From positions 859,846-923,845 of the forward strand of contig JAJVDF010000359.1 of the NCBI GenBank assembly GCA_022410635.1: DNA of 64,000 nucleotides, written 5' to 3'. Position numbers and translations under genes: made by a program. Below, piece after piece: positions 31,789 through 41,938 of this stretch. How positions within the stretch are numbered: position 1 is the first letter of the stretch; each line of letters opens with the position of its first letter. The DNA comes from Tretioscincus oriximinensis. Lineage: Eukaryota; Chordata; Lepidosauria; Squamata; Gymnophthalmidae. The notes under the pieces were generated by a model. It searched no databases. It was not told where the DNA came from and was given only the letters and a program-made list of their open reading frames with translations.

Positions 31789-31912
31789 GGTTTCATCAAT
31801 GTTCTGAAGCCAGGGCCAGATAGGCAGGGGTTGCCATGGAACCAGTAGCAAGAAAAGGAAAGACACAGGGAGGAGGAACATGAAGCGGGGAGGAAGAGTA
31901 AGCTAGGACCCC
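31789..31912. repeat. 124-bp local direct repeat, copy 2
   Basis: Near-identical to 30461-30584, 1.33 kb away in the same orientation. The SINE-B, SPIN-like and CR1-T insertions lie between the two copies. Confidence 0.9.
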
Positions 31913-32648
31913 AGCCTTCAAGTGGTGGCCGCTGCATGAGGCAGAGCGCTGGAGTATCTGGGCTGAGGCTTGGTCTAAAGCTCAGGGGGTTATTTAGAAA
32001 GCTTAGCGCCGAAGGTTAAGGATTCCCACGTTGTCCTCATTAACAGAAATGAGGCTTAAGCCGAATGGGAAAACCCATGAGTCTCCCCATTGGCTCTTTG
32101 CTGAAGGATTAGGGTGGCTGAAGGCAGCAGTAATGGGAGACTTAGAAAGAGCCCAGCACTGGAATGCAGTCGCAGATGGGCCACCACATCCTGGCCTTAA
32201 AAGAATGACAGCAAACAGGTAAGTTTCACCTGTCGACCTTGCAGATTATCAGCAACGGCGGCTCCAACAAGGACGCTTCTACCAAATGCCCATCGTTTGT
32301 GGAATTTATCACACGATGTGCCAAAACCAATAGGTCCTGGAATATGATTCGAATGGAAACTGGTAGGATAATGAATATGCAAATTAGATAGGCAGGAAGC
32401 AGACGAATCCTGAATCAAGCCGTACAAATCGTAAAGAAGACGTTTATCTAGTAAAGAAACTAATTTGGGCGCCATGTTCGAAGTCTACGAAGAGCTGAAA
32501 AGAATGCGATAATTGGACGGAGGACAGATGGCCTGGATATATATCCCTAAATATTTTGAATTCTTATGGGAGGAAAGGTTAAGAAATCCAGGTATTAATT
32601 TGAGTTTGCTATTGGGGGATGCACAGAGTAAACAATTTCCCTTTAGTG
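31913..32648. other. Intergenic, with an isolated strong splice-donor sequence
   Basis: At 32215-32224 the sequence AACAG|GTAAGT is a perfect donor consensus, preceded by a 63-codon + strand open frame (32031-32222). There is no acceptor or conserved protein motif to pair with it. It might belong to a non-coding transcript upstream of SOX7. Confidence 0.3.
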
Positions 32649-33277
32649 CAGGGGTGGGGAAAGGACGGCCTGCGGGCCACGACCAGTATGCGGAGGCTTT
32701 TCATTAGGCCCCTGGGGACTTCCTGAAGCCGCCCACTGGCGTGCCCCTCTCCACTGGAGACTCCCCCACTGGGCCCTGGGGCTCACCCACGGGCGCCATG
32801 CTCAGCCTCCTCACAACTGGCCGCCACTGCGCCTGCCCTTTCTCTGCTGATTTTGGTGGCGGCGGCGGCGGCAGCGGCCGAGGAGGCCACGATCCACCCA
32901 CACTGCCTCCGCTGACGCTCCGAGTTGCTCGGCATAAAGCAGAAGCAGCAGGAACAGGAGGCAGCGGTGGCGCTAAAGGAACTCTGCCACTCTCTCCTGC
33001 CCCTGCTGCTTCTGCTTCATGCTGAGAAAATTTGGAGCTGCAGTAGTGGCAGTGTGGGCAGAGTGTGGCGTTCCCAGCAGTAGCAGAGGCAGCGGAGGGC
33101 AGAGGAGGCACAGAGGTGGCCGGGAGGAGGAGGCTGAGACGGAGCGAGGCCAGAGGGCACCCCGGAGGAGAGGCAGCCGCACCCTGGGAAGGGGGAGGAG
33201 GCTGAGGAAGGGGAGGGGACTGGGGGTGCTGTTACAAATGCCAAAATGGCCCCAGCGGAAAGTTTTCCCCACTCCTG
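32649..33277. mobile_element. GC-rich hAT-like non-autonomous element
   Basis: Ends CAGGGGTGGGGAAAGGACGG and TTTTCCCCACTCCTG are inverted copies. Flanks CTTTAGTG (32641-32648) and CTTTAGTA (33278-33285) are an 8-bp target duplication with one mismatch, as for hAT elements. Length 629 bp. The interior is GC-rich and partly self-complementary (CAGAAGCAGCAGG against CCTGCTGCTTCTG), with no transposase. Confidence 0.8.
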
Positions 33278-33444
33278 CTTTAGTATTACAATGTGCAACA
33301 ATATTCTGAAAAATACGATGTCACTTAAAGTTTATAAGTCTATAACTCTTCGGTGGGGGTGGGGGGCGGAGGGGGGCAGGGAAGGTAGATGGAGGGAATT
33401 GGGAGAGAGATGGGCGTATGGATGCATTGAAACAATATAAAAGA

Positions 33445-33585
33445 GGCTCCATCCACACGGAGCCCTGTTCTGGGTCACATCTTCAGACGGAGCCTGGCCG
33501 TTCGGATGGGAGGCTCCTATTCCGAGGTAGAGGCCAGGATGAGGCTCCGTGTGGATGCAGCCAGAATGCCTCAAAATATGTTATA
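33445..33585. repeat. Hairpin-family outer arms
   Basis: GAGGCTCCATCCACACGGAGCC-like start (33445-33465) and GAGGCTCCGTGTGGATGCAG end form a terminal inverted repeat. GGGAGGCTCCTATTCCGAGG in the middle matches the hairpin element arm, but the GACTATGGCAGG core is deleted. Confidence 0.6.
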
Positions 33586-33619
33586 AATATATATANATGT
33601 TAAAAAAAATCCCTTTACA

Positions 33620-33765
33620 CCAGGGCTTAGGACCCTGTTCTGGCCTCTTGGTGTCACTTCCTGTCCCTGCTTCCAGAAATGGCGCTGTGGATGATGTCAT
33701 TTCTGGGGCGGGACCAGAAGTGACGTCACTGAAAATGACGCCACTTGGGCTACACGGACACGTGG
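33620..33765. repeat. Short DNA-transposon-like element
   Basis: CACTTCCTGTCCCTGCTTCC, GATGATGTCATTTCTGG and GACCAGAAGTGACGTCACT. Shares its core with 26089-26438. Confidence 0.45.
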
Positions 33766-33774
33766 ACGACAGGT

Positions 33775-33950
33775 CCTCATTCCAAGAGCTGAGAACAGAT
33801 GAAGGTTTTGCTCCCTTCGTCTGCTTCAGATGCCCAGAGGCAATTGGGGACCAAGTGTAGANTATGGCAGGCCCCATTTGATTCANCCACATCCATATTT
33901 AGGGCTTGCCAGAGACTACATTAGCATGGGGAACAGATGNACACAAGAGG
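33775..33950 (+). repeat. Chimera of hairpin element and CR1 tail
   Basis: Hairpin right arm end (CCTCATTCCAAGAG) joined to a CR1 tail (CTGAGAACAGATGAAGG), then the left junction (GACCAAGTGTAG) into a second hairpin. This is the tandem order hairpin-tail-hairpin. Confidence 0.72.
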
Positions 33951-34480
33951 AGCCCTGCTGAATGGGGCCGGAGCCCATCTGGTCCAGCCTTCAGTGGCCC
34001 CCCAATTGCACCTGGGCNGCCTGAAGCAGAGGGAGGCAGGAACCCCACCTGTTCCCACCTGTACCTCAGAAAACCTGCCTGTTCCTCCATCCCAGAGGCA
34101 GGCCATCCTAGTAGCTATTGACAGCTTGTCTAATCCTGTCTTAAAGCTACCCAGGCTGCTAGCTGCCACCCCCACCTCCATCAGCTTCACGGTGCGCCCG
34201 CTGCTCCTACTGCTGTGTGGTAGAGAAAATATCTTTTCTCTATTCATCTCATCCATCCCTTGCATGATTTTATGCACTTCAATTAGGTCTCCCCTTTCAA
34301 GGCTGAAGAGGCCCAGAAGTTGCAACCAGACTCCAGTCTCTTGGTCACTCTTGTGGCCCTTTTCTGCACCGTCTCTAGTTCCACAATATCATTTATCAGA
34401 GATGGTGACCAAGAATCGTACACAGAATTTCAAATGTGGCCTCACCCCGGATTTATAAAGACGACAGTTGCTGACTGGTT
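33951..34480 (-). mobile_element. CR1-T fragment
   Basis: From the terminus (AAGAGGAGCCCTGCTGAATG) to the VQFC...VRPH region (GGCCTCACCCCGGATTTATA). Confidence 0.85.
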
Positions 34481-34517
34481 TTCAATTCCTTTTTAATGAC
34501 TCTCAATCTTGAATTTG

Positions 34518-34541
34518 CTGCTGCTGCTGCTGCTGCTGCTG
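34518..34541. repeat. (CTG)8 microsatellite
   Basis: Eight exact CTG units with no coding context. Confidence 0.95.
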
Positions 34542-34544
34542 CAC

Positions 34545-34745
34545 CCTGGGAGGCCACCTTCACTGGATCGCAGGTCCCTGTCCCGAGAGTAGAGGTGAGG
34601 CCAGGTGGGCCAGTGTAACCTATGGCAGGCCCCCCTTGGCTCACCCACATACCAGGCATTCGGGGCCTGCCATGGTCTACACGAGCGTGAGGGTAGCAGA
34701 TCCCTGTTCCAAGAGTGGAGAGCAGGTGAAGAACTGCCTCTGCTT
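34545..34745 (+). repeat. Chimera of hairpin element and CR1 tail
   Basis: Right junction GAGTAGAGGTGAGG, a shortened CR1 tail, left junction GTGGGCCAGTGTAACC, hairpin core (CCTATGGCAGGCCCCCC and GGGGCCTGCCATGGTCTACA), then a second right junction at CCAAGAGTGGAGAGCAGG. Confidence 0.72.
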
Positions 34746-34799
34746 CAGGGTTTTATGGATGTATTAACCNTTATCTATGCAGCGCTAACTTCTGTACTC

Positions 34800-35091
34800 C
34801 TCCGGTCTCTCCACCTGCCCTGCGCCCAGCACCTCACCTGAATCCTGCGCGAGGCCGGGCCGCACCTGCCCAGGTGAGCTTCCACTCCCCTGCTGGAAGG
34901 CGAGGCTGTCCCTGGAGGCCCCGCCTTGCCCGCTTGGCCCCGCCCCCGGATCGAACGCCAGGCCTAGGCCAGGCACCGGCAGGCAGCAGGGGGCGTGGCC
35001 GGGTTGGTGGGCGGAGCCGGCGCGGCGGGAGAGCTGATAAATGGAAGGCGGGCGTCGCCCAGGCGAGGAGCGCGCGGCGCGGCGGTGTGGG
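34800..35091 (+). promoter_or_regulatory. SOX7: CpG-island edge, inferred SOX7 promoter
   Basis: The sequence switches abruptly to GC-rich DNA with many CpGs (GGGCGTGGCC, GGCGGAGCC, GCGCGCGGCGCGGCGG). A GATA-type TGATAA overlapping an ATAAAT box sits at 35035-35042, just before the gap. This is the only CpG-rich block between PINX1 and SOX7 exon 2. Assignment to SOX7 is by position. Confidence 0.5.
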
Positions 35092-35931
35092 NNNNNNNNN
35101 NNNNNNNNNNNNNNNNNNNNNNNNNNNNNNNNNNNNNNNNNNNNNNNNNNNNNNNNNNNNNNNNNNNNNNNNNNNNNNNNNNNNNNNNNNNNNNNNNNNN
35201 NNNNNNNNNNNNNNNNNNNNNNNNNNNNNNNNNNNNNNNNNNNNNNNNNNNNNNNNNNNNNNNNNNNNNNNNNNNNNNNNNNNNNNNNNNNNNNNNNNNN
35301 NNNNNNNNNNNNNNNNNNNNNNNNNNNNNNNNNNNNNNNNNNNNNNNNNNNNNNNNNNNNNNNNNNNNNNNNNNNNNNNNNNNNNNNNNNNNNNNNNNNN
35401 NNNNNNNNNNNNNNNNNNNNNNNNNNNNNNNNNNNNNNNNNNNNNNNNNNNNNNNNNNNNNNNNNNNNNNNNNNNNNNNNNNNNNNNNNNNNNNNNNNNN
35501 NNNNNNNNNNNNNNNNNNNNNNNNNNNNNNNNNNNNNNNNNNNNNNNNNNNNNNNNNNNNNNNNNNNNNNNNNNNNNNNNNNNNNNNNNNNNNNNNNNNN
35601 NNNNNNNNNNNNNNNNNNNNNNNNNNNNNNNNNNNNNNNNNNNNNNNNNNNNNNNNNNNNNNNNNNNNNNNNNNNNNNNNNNNNNNNNNNNNNNNNNNNN
35701 NNNNNNNNNNNNNNNNNNNNNNNNNNNNNNNNNNNNNNNNNNNNNNNNNNNNNNNNNNNNNNNNNNNNNNNNNNNNNNNNNNNNNNNNNNNNNNNNNNNN
35801 NNNNNNNNNNNNNNNNNNNNNNNNNNNNNNNNNNNNNNNNNNNNNNNNNNNNNNNNNNNNNNNNNNNNNNNNNNNNNNNNNNNNNNNNNNNNNNNNNNNN
35901 NNNNNNNNNNNNNNNNNNNNNNNNNNNNNNN
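35092..35931. other. Assembly gap (840 N), inferred site of SOX7 exon 1
   Basis: The run of N interrupts the CpG island. SOX7 exon 1 (5' UTR plus roughly 80 codons including most of the HMG box) is required upstream of 50155 and is not found in any other + strand sequence here. The gap is large enough to hold it. This is inference. Confidence 0.55.
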
Positions 35932-36470
35932 CCCCACGGGGCCCTTCCTCCCCACGGGCCCCCCAGCGGCAGGGGCCCCCGATTCCCCTGGGGGCCCCGG
36001 AGGGCCCGGGGAGGGAGGGGGGCAGGCAGGTGGATGCGAGGACGGATGACAGGCAGGCGGGGCGGGAGGGGTCCGGGGGATGCTGCAGGTGGGCTGACCT
36101 GGGGGGCCCTTCTGCGGGGGGCGGGGCGGTGAAAACCCGGTTTCGGGGGCTCCCAGGTTTTGCTGAGAAAAATGTTTTTTTAAAAAAAAATCGATTTTTT
36201 TAATTTTATTTTTCTTTTCCTCAGCAAAAATCGGGAGTCGCCCCCCAAACCGGGCTTTGAAACACCCCCTCCCCAAAGACAGGGGTCCCCTGGTCATCCT
36301 GCTGGAGGGCAGGCGGCGGCGGCATCGGGGCTGCGGAGGGGAAATGCCCTTAACCCGCCGCCGAGGGCGCTTCGCTCCGCCGGGACCTTCGGAGCTCCGG
36401 AGGGGGAAAGTGGGAGGCTGGTCCGGAGTGCGCTTGGGGAGCGGGGAAGGGGCCAGGGGGGTCTTTCTTT
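35932..36470 (+). promoter_or_regulatory. CpG island, right flank of the gap
   Basis: Very GC-rich with long C and G runs. No HMG-box codons are visible, so exon 1 should end inside the gap. A foldback element is inserted at 36092-36299. CpG-dense sequence resumes at 36300-36470. Confidence 0.55.
36092..36299. mobile_element. Foldback element, copy 1
   Basis: Ends GGCTGACCTGGGGGGCCCTT and AGGGGTCCCCTGGTCATCC are inverted. Inner arms AAAACCCGGTTTCGGGGGCT and GCCCCCCAAACCGGGCTTTG form the stem around an A/T-rich loop. Candidate target duplication TGCTGCAGGT/TGCTGGAGGG (8 of 10). Confidence 0.8.
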
Positions 36471-36605
36471 GGCCGCATCCACACACAGCCTTGGCCCGGC
36501 TGCCCCTCGGAATGGGAGCCTGCCAAGCACATGCGGGGCCTGCCATAGTCTGCACTGGCATGTGGATGGCCAAGCTCTGTCCCGAGATGTGGCCCCGAAT
36601 CAGGC
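36471..36605. repeat. Hairpin element
   Basis: TTGGCCGCATCCACACACAG start, GGGGCCTGCCATAGTCTGCA and TGGCATGTGGATGGCCAAGC inside, CCCGAATCAGGCTCC end. Confidence 0.75.
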
Positions 36606-37345
36606 TCCTTCTTTTTTCCGCCTTCATTTCTCTCTCCTTTCTCTCGATCCCGTTCTACTTTCCTTTTTCACATCTTCCTTCCACACTCTCCCCCTCCTTT
36701 TCTTTCACTCTTTTCTCATTCCATCTTTCTCTCTCTCTTCTTTACTTCTTACCTCCCTCCCTCTTTTTCTTTTTCCCTTTTTCTTCTCTAATTCATTCTC
36801 TCCTCCTCNTCCTTTCCCTCTGTTTCCTTCTTTTCACCTTCCCTTCTTCTTTCATATGCATTTTTCTTTGCTGCCCTTTTTTTTTCTTCCGTTCTGCTTT
36901 TATTTTTCTTTCTTTGCTTTCCCCCTTTCTTTTATTTCTCCTCCCCTGAGTCTCTCAATCTTTTTCTTTATTTATTTTCTCCTTTCTTCCTTCATTTCTC
37001 TCTTTCTACTTTGCTTCCTTTCCCCTTCTTTTTCCTTTTTCCTTCTTCAGTTCATTCCCTCCTCCCTTTATCTTCCTTTCTCCCTCCTTGTTTCCTTTTC
37101 TCCTTCCTTTCTTCCTTAACTTTTCTATTTTCTTTTCTCCTACCTTTCCATCTTTTCTTCTTTCTTTTTACTTCCCTATGTCTTTCATATATATCTTCAC
37201 TTTTCTTTGTTTCCTTCCTCCTTGCTTTCCATTGATTCCCTTTCCTTTTATTCTCCCCAGCCTTCTTCCCTTCTTCATGGAGTGTTATATCTTTCTCTGC
37301 ACGAGTCCAGTTCTTCCACCTCTTTATCTTTCTTCCTCTTTTCAA
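36606..37345. repeat. Polypyrimidine tract of about 740 bp
   Basis: Almost entirely C and T on the + strand (TTTCC, TTCTT and CCTTT words), with little A or G. It generates long spurious F/S/L-rich open frames. It lies about 0.7 kb into the inferred SOX7 intron. Confidence 0.92.
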
Positions 37346-37599
37346 AATATAACGGTTTAAAATGTTCCTTTCCCCTTATTTAGCCTTAAGAGCCCACCTG
37401 AGAGAACTATGTAATGACAGAGTTTGTCATCGGGAGAATGTCTGGCTTAAAATGCCTTGCAAACCTTTCCAGATCTAAACACACAAAATAAATTAATCCA
37501 TTGGCAAACCTGTCACCTGGTTTATTCATGTTTGGAAATTGCTTTCCAATTTGCTACAAATGTATAGAGAACAAATATAAATCATTTGAATCATTTGAA
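37346..37599. other. Unassigned intronic sequence
   Basis: No element recognised between the pyrimidine tract and the Tc1-like end. Confidence 0.35.
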
Positions 37600-37628
37600 G
37601 TGTTCCCTTAATTGTTTTCTGCAGTATA
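37600..37628. mobile_element. Single Tc1-like terminus
   Basis: TGTTCCCTTAATTGTTTTCT then GCAGTATA is the right-hand end seen at 18200, with one insertion. The partner end was not found, so this is a truncated copy. Confidence 0.6.
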
Positions 37629-37708
37629 TATTAACCTTCATCCAGGAAAAAGACAGTTTGCAACAATATTTTTAATACTAGCAAGCATATCTTGGTACAG
37701 CATATCTG

Positions 37709-37709
<1 letters not shown>

Positions 37710-37772
<63 letters not shown>
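37710..37772. repeat. (ATT)n microsatellite, about 20 units
   Basis: Uninterrupted TTA/ATT trinucleotides. Confidence 0.95.
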
Positions 37773-38085
37773 TATTACTATATTTATTATTATTCAAGTT
37801 ACCTTCTATCAAGTTATGTTAAAGCAGAATAAAATAAAATGAGTGTCCAGGGCATAATATTTTTAAAATATTCTTATCCACTCTAGATTCGTGGTTTTCT
37901 AGATTGGGGCTAAAATATGTCTTCATATTAATGATATATTTCCATATATCATAAATATATTAAAAATTGCACAATGCCCATTAAAAGTGTTTCTTAAAAT
38001 CTAGTAAAGATTACGCAACACAGATTCTTAAAAGGATTTAAGAATCAAAAAGAGCAAAAGCTTGTCCCCATTGACCCTTATTCTG

Positions 38086-40330
38086 GTTTGTATCTCGTTT
38101 CAGACTTTGGTCATCTGTATGCCAGTGAAGACTATGGCAGGCCCCATTTGGTGCCTGCCATGGTCTACACTAGCATGTAGATGGCAGGCTCCAATTCTGA
38201 GATGTATCCCANAATACGGCTNAGTCGTTCAGTGGGGACAGGACTCTTCAGCCGTACTTTAAACCATTTTCGCTTCATCTTTCACCATTCTTGGGAACTG
38301 AAGAAGTACTGAAGATGGTCTAAAATGTTTTTTAAAATATATTTGCTTTGCTGATGAAATATATATGCTGAGTATCTTAAATCAAAAAGAGATTGAACCA
38401 ACTTGAACCATTACGTTTGTTTTCTTTTTTTGAAGCTGAACTATTTCCACTTCTTAATGACCCAGGGGATGAAATTTTAAATCAAAAAGAGATTGTGAAC
38501 CAACCTGAACCCATTNTTTTATTTTTTGAAGCAAAATTATTTCCACTTCTTAAAAAAAAATACTTCTAGACTGGTATTCATTTATTTGAAAATCCTGGAA
38601 AATCCTCCCTCTAGAAAAAAAATAAGAGGTGGTAAAAATGTCTCTCCTGTATGTAAACAATTTCCATCTTTTCAATAAAGAAGTGGGGGAATTTGTAAGT
38701 CTTTCCGTCAACTGCTCAGCTTTGAGATACCTATTTCTTCACTGGGATGTGTTGCCAACCAGGCGTGTAAGGACAAAATAGCGAGTGGCAGAGATATAGG
38801 GGGAAAGGTTGCAAGTATATTTAGGGCGTGAATAAGATGCTTTCCAAATTGTGCAGGCGAGGGGAACGAAAGGTAAAATCTTCCTTTCCTCAGGTTAGAA
38901 ACATTTCTAATGCTCCTTAGTGACTTGGCTGGCAAATATCTTTGAGGGGTTTTTTATTTACACTTTNAAAAAAAAAGTAAATTCAACTTTTTAAATGTAA
39001 AAAAGCAAGAATTACCTCTTTCCTCTAGGCTTTAATTACGGATTCTTCCCTACTATTGCAATTTTATTTCCGTCGTTTGCCTTTATTTCTGCTGAGGAAT
39101 GTAGAAATGTTATAGACACAATATAAAGTCTTCCTTGGTTGTTAGATTTTACTCGAAACTAATTTTAATCTTTTTTACTTTTTTAAATCAAGGAGTGATT
39201 AATTCAATATATAATTCCAATCTCTAATTTTTTTNAAAAACCCAATTTTTAGGCCCTGATCGCATCTTTAAGCTTTTTTCAATGAATCTTCAATCCCAAA
39301 GAACTGGGTTTAATCCAGATTAAAAATAGATTCAGATATTCTGCTATTGTTGCCCTAACCAAAACAAGCAAGTATTTGTGTCTAGAATTTTAAGGTATTT
39401 NTAAAAGTCATTCCCAGATCTGACTTCCTCGTGTTTAATCCCAATCTGCAGGGGGGAAAAATAACTGTTGCTCAAGGATTTTGGGCTCCTTTGTGCCTCA
39501 GTTTATAATTAAATCCATTAACAACCAACCTTCCTTAGTTCCTTTGGAAACATTATTTTATGCTTGCTTGGAATCAGGGGTTAAAGAATTCTCCATTCCT
39601 ATTTCAAATCCTGACAGATTNTTCCAACGATAACAAAAATTCCATCAAAGATTTTACATTTTGGACAAATTCCATTCAAAACTGAGATTTTTACAAGAAC
39701 AAGTAAAAAACAGGTTACATTTCTTCCACCCATGGATTTTGGTCATAAACTGATGCAGAATTTTGTCACAAATTATTTCCCTTGTAATTTCTAGGAAACT
39801 CTGTCTTTAAGGATCAAATTAGGGGAGGCAATAAAGGTTGGTGTTTTATTTATTTCTGAATACTTAATCAGAAATCAGACTCAGATCACCCCTAAGTTTA
39901 AACCCAGCTGTTTTCTTTTATTCTGTGATAATTCTGAAAACCCACCTTCAGTTTTAAGTAATGTGGAAAGAAAATTATTACAGGTAATTCCAGGTTTATG
40001 AGTCAGTACCTTGGAGCAACATTTTTTCTCATAAATTGGGAATTTGTAAAACAGGAGAAAAGCGAGGGAATTCTGTTTTCAGCACTAGATTTAGGATAAC
40101 AATTTAAAGCAGAGAGCTTGTAAAGTTATTGGCTTGTAATAGCGAATATCTTTATCTGTATCACTTGGATTCATTTCTGCTGTTTTTTCATTCCAAAAGT
40201 GGGCTGAAGCTGGATTAAATGTGATTTAAGTCCTGTCCACAATGACCNTATTGTGGGCTATATTGTAACCATCCATATGCCAGTGAAGACTATGGCAGGC
40301 CCGTGTGGATGGCAGGGTCCTTTTTAAAAT
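38086..40330. repeat. Possible long hairpin-flanked AT-rich element
   Basis: A hairpin element at about 38105-38215 (both core arms) and another at 40262-40325 (CCAGTGAAGACTATGGCAGG) bracket about 2 kb of AT-rich DNA without other repeats. GTCCACAATGACC next to TATTGTGGGC at 40236-40259 recurs at 56645 beside another hairpin copy. This could be one long non-autonomous element or two chance insertions. Confidence 0.4.
38374..38558. repeat. About 102-bp tandem duplication
   Basis: TTAAATCAAAAAGAGATTG to ATTTCCACTTCTTAA occurs twice in succession (38374-38458 and 38476-38555) with small differences. Confidence 0.8.
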
Positions 40331-40402
40331 AATATTAGTAGTAGTTAGTAGTTAATAGTTAGGTAGTAGTAGTAATAGTAGTAGTAGTAATAATAGTAAT
40401 AG
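40331..40402. repeat. (TAG)n-type microsatellite
   Basis: Imperfect TAG/TAA trinucleotide array directly after the hairpin copy. Confidence 0.85.
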
Positions 40403-40911
40403 AACAAGTGTGATTATTCAGAAAATATACATTTATTATCTATTGTACTTGTGTTTCTCATTTTGGATCCTCTGGATAATTCTTTTTCTTCCTACATTCT
40501 TCCTTTGTCTGGATATTCTCTGGATTATTTGATATTTCCATTGCTTTAACGTCTCATATCGTGTCTATGCAGTCTTTGCCTCGTCGGTGTGTTGGTGGGA
40601 TTACACTTTTCCAACATTTCCCTTGCTTCTGCCGGCCTTAGATTTGGCAATCCTCTGTTCCTACTAATGACTGTGATCTGCACATTTAGCATAGAATTTA
40701 TTGGTCTTTCAACTTTTTTGCAATATTGAATTTCCTGGGCTTTTTCACATTCTCATACCATGAGTACAAATGTACCTCCCGCTCGGCAATGCCAACATGG
40801 GCCAGAAATATTAGCCAACAAAGTGTGTCCACCTGTGCCTTGAATATGCCTATGGGAGAGTAAAGTGCAGGGTTGATAGGGGACGTGTTCATTGGCAAAG
40901 CCCTTCTGGCA
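40403..40911. other. Unassigned; protein-like minus frame possible
   Basis: A minus-strand frame (40698-41003, 101 codons) runs into the SINE-A. Its left portion has no repeat match. It may be an old LINE remnant, but I cannot name it. Confidence 0.3.
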
Positions 40912-41160
40912 GCAGACGTGGTGGAATAGAGTGTCAGACTCCTATCCGAAAGACAGCGCACGGGAACGTCAGAGGAGCCCTGCGGAATGGGGCCACAGCC
41001 CATCTAGTCCAGCATTCTGTCTCACACAGTGGCCTGGTTTGATGCTGCACTCCTTCAGGCATCTGCTATAAGGAGGAGGACCGAAGGTTATGGAAGCCGC
41101 TTTGAGTCCCTTCAGGTTGAGAAAAGCAGGATATAAAAACCAACTACTACACCTCCTCCT
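40912..41160 (+). mobile_element. SINE-A split by a CR1-T tail
   Basis: The head at 40912-40972 and the 3' part at 41070-41160 (GCCGCTTTGAGTCCCTTCAG, GGATATAAAAACCAACTACT) flank a reversed CR1-T terminus (40975-41035). A CT-rich tract follows to 41270. Confidence 0.7.
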
Positions 41161-41270
41161 CCTTCTTCACTCTCCCTCTCTCCTTCGCCTTCTTCCTCTT
41201 TTCTCTCTTGTCCTCTTCCTCCTTTCTCTTCTTCTTCTACTTCTATTTCTACTTCTTCTTCACATTCCCA

Positions 41271-41784
41271 GGCAGTTAAACATGAATGGGAACTGACCTG
41301 GTGATGCCTGACCATGAAATCAGCCTGGGCACTTCCAGGCGTCTCTCCATGCTGTTTCCTTGACAGACGTCGCTTGGCCTTCCACTGGGATTCAAACCAG
41401 GGAGCCTCTACTTTGCGAGCCGTCTGTCCTGCCTCTGACTACAGCCATTCCCAGGCTCCAGATAGAAGGGGCTTGCGAAGGCCCATCTGTGCGCAGGGGC
41501 TGGGAACTGGACCGTTGACTCTCTGCTTTCTCTGCACTTACTGACTACAACTTTTCAAAAAAAATAATTAGCATTAAGAATGCCCAAGCCGGCTGCTTAT
41601 AATAACTGATCTGTTGATCAGTAATAAACGGAGCAGACAATTATTGGGCATCATTTACACAAACTCTGTTGATTCTGCGGTCTGAGAGGATGGAAGGATG
41701 GAACGAGAACTTTTTTCCAGATCTCTTGTCAATGGATTTTTTATTGTAATGTGCATAAAAATCAAGCCAAAGCAACACAGGCTG
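41271..41784. other. Unassigned, with a tRNA-SINE-like remnant
   Basis: GGGATTCAAACCAGGGAGCC at 41389-41408 resembles a reversed B box. No gene evidence. Confidence 0.35.
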
Positions 41785-41938
41785 AGCTCCTTGCACAGGG
41801 AAAGGGAGCTGAAAATAGGCGAGGGTTTTGTCATCTTCTTCTGGAGGCTGCCCAGGTGCAGTTGGTGGGCTACTGAGTGAGACCGAAGGCTGGACTAGAT
41901 GGGCTCTGGCCACATTCAGCAGGGCTCCCCTTATGTTC
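41785..41938 (+). mobile_element. CR1-T tail
   Basis: CTGCCCAGGTGCAGTTGGTG to GGGCTCCCCTTATGTTC. Confidence 0.75.

Noticed and set aside
34834..36627. Very long open frames across the N run
   Set aside because: They are open only because N codons are not stops. The flanking residues are GC-rich low complexity without SOX7 HMG-box sequence.
36257..37119. Two long F/S/L-rich + strand frames
   Set aside because: They lie in the polypyrimidine tract, where stop codons are rare by composition.
37612..37842. Leucine-rich membrane-like small protein
   Set aside because: The leucine run is the (ATT)n/(TTA)n microsatellite read in one frame.
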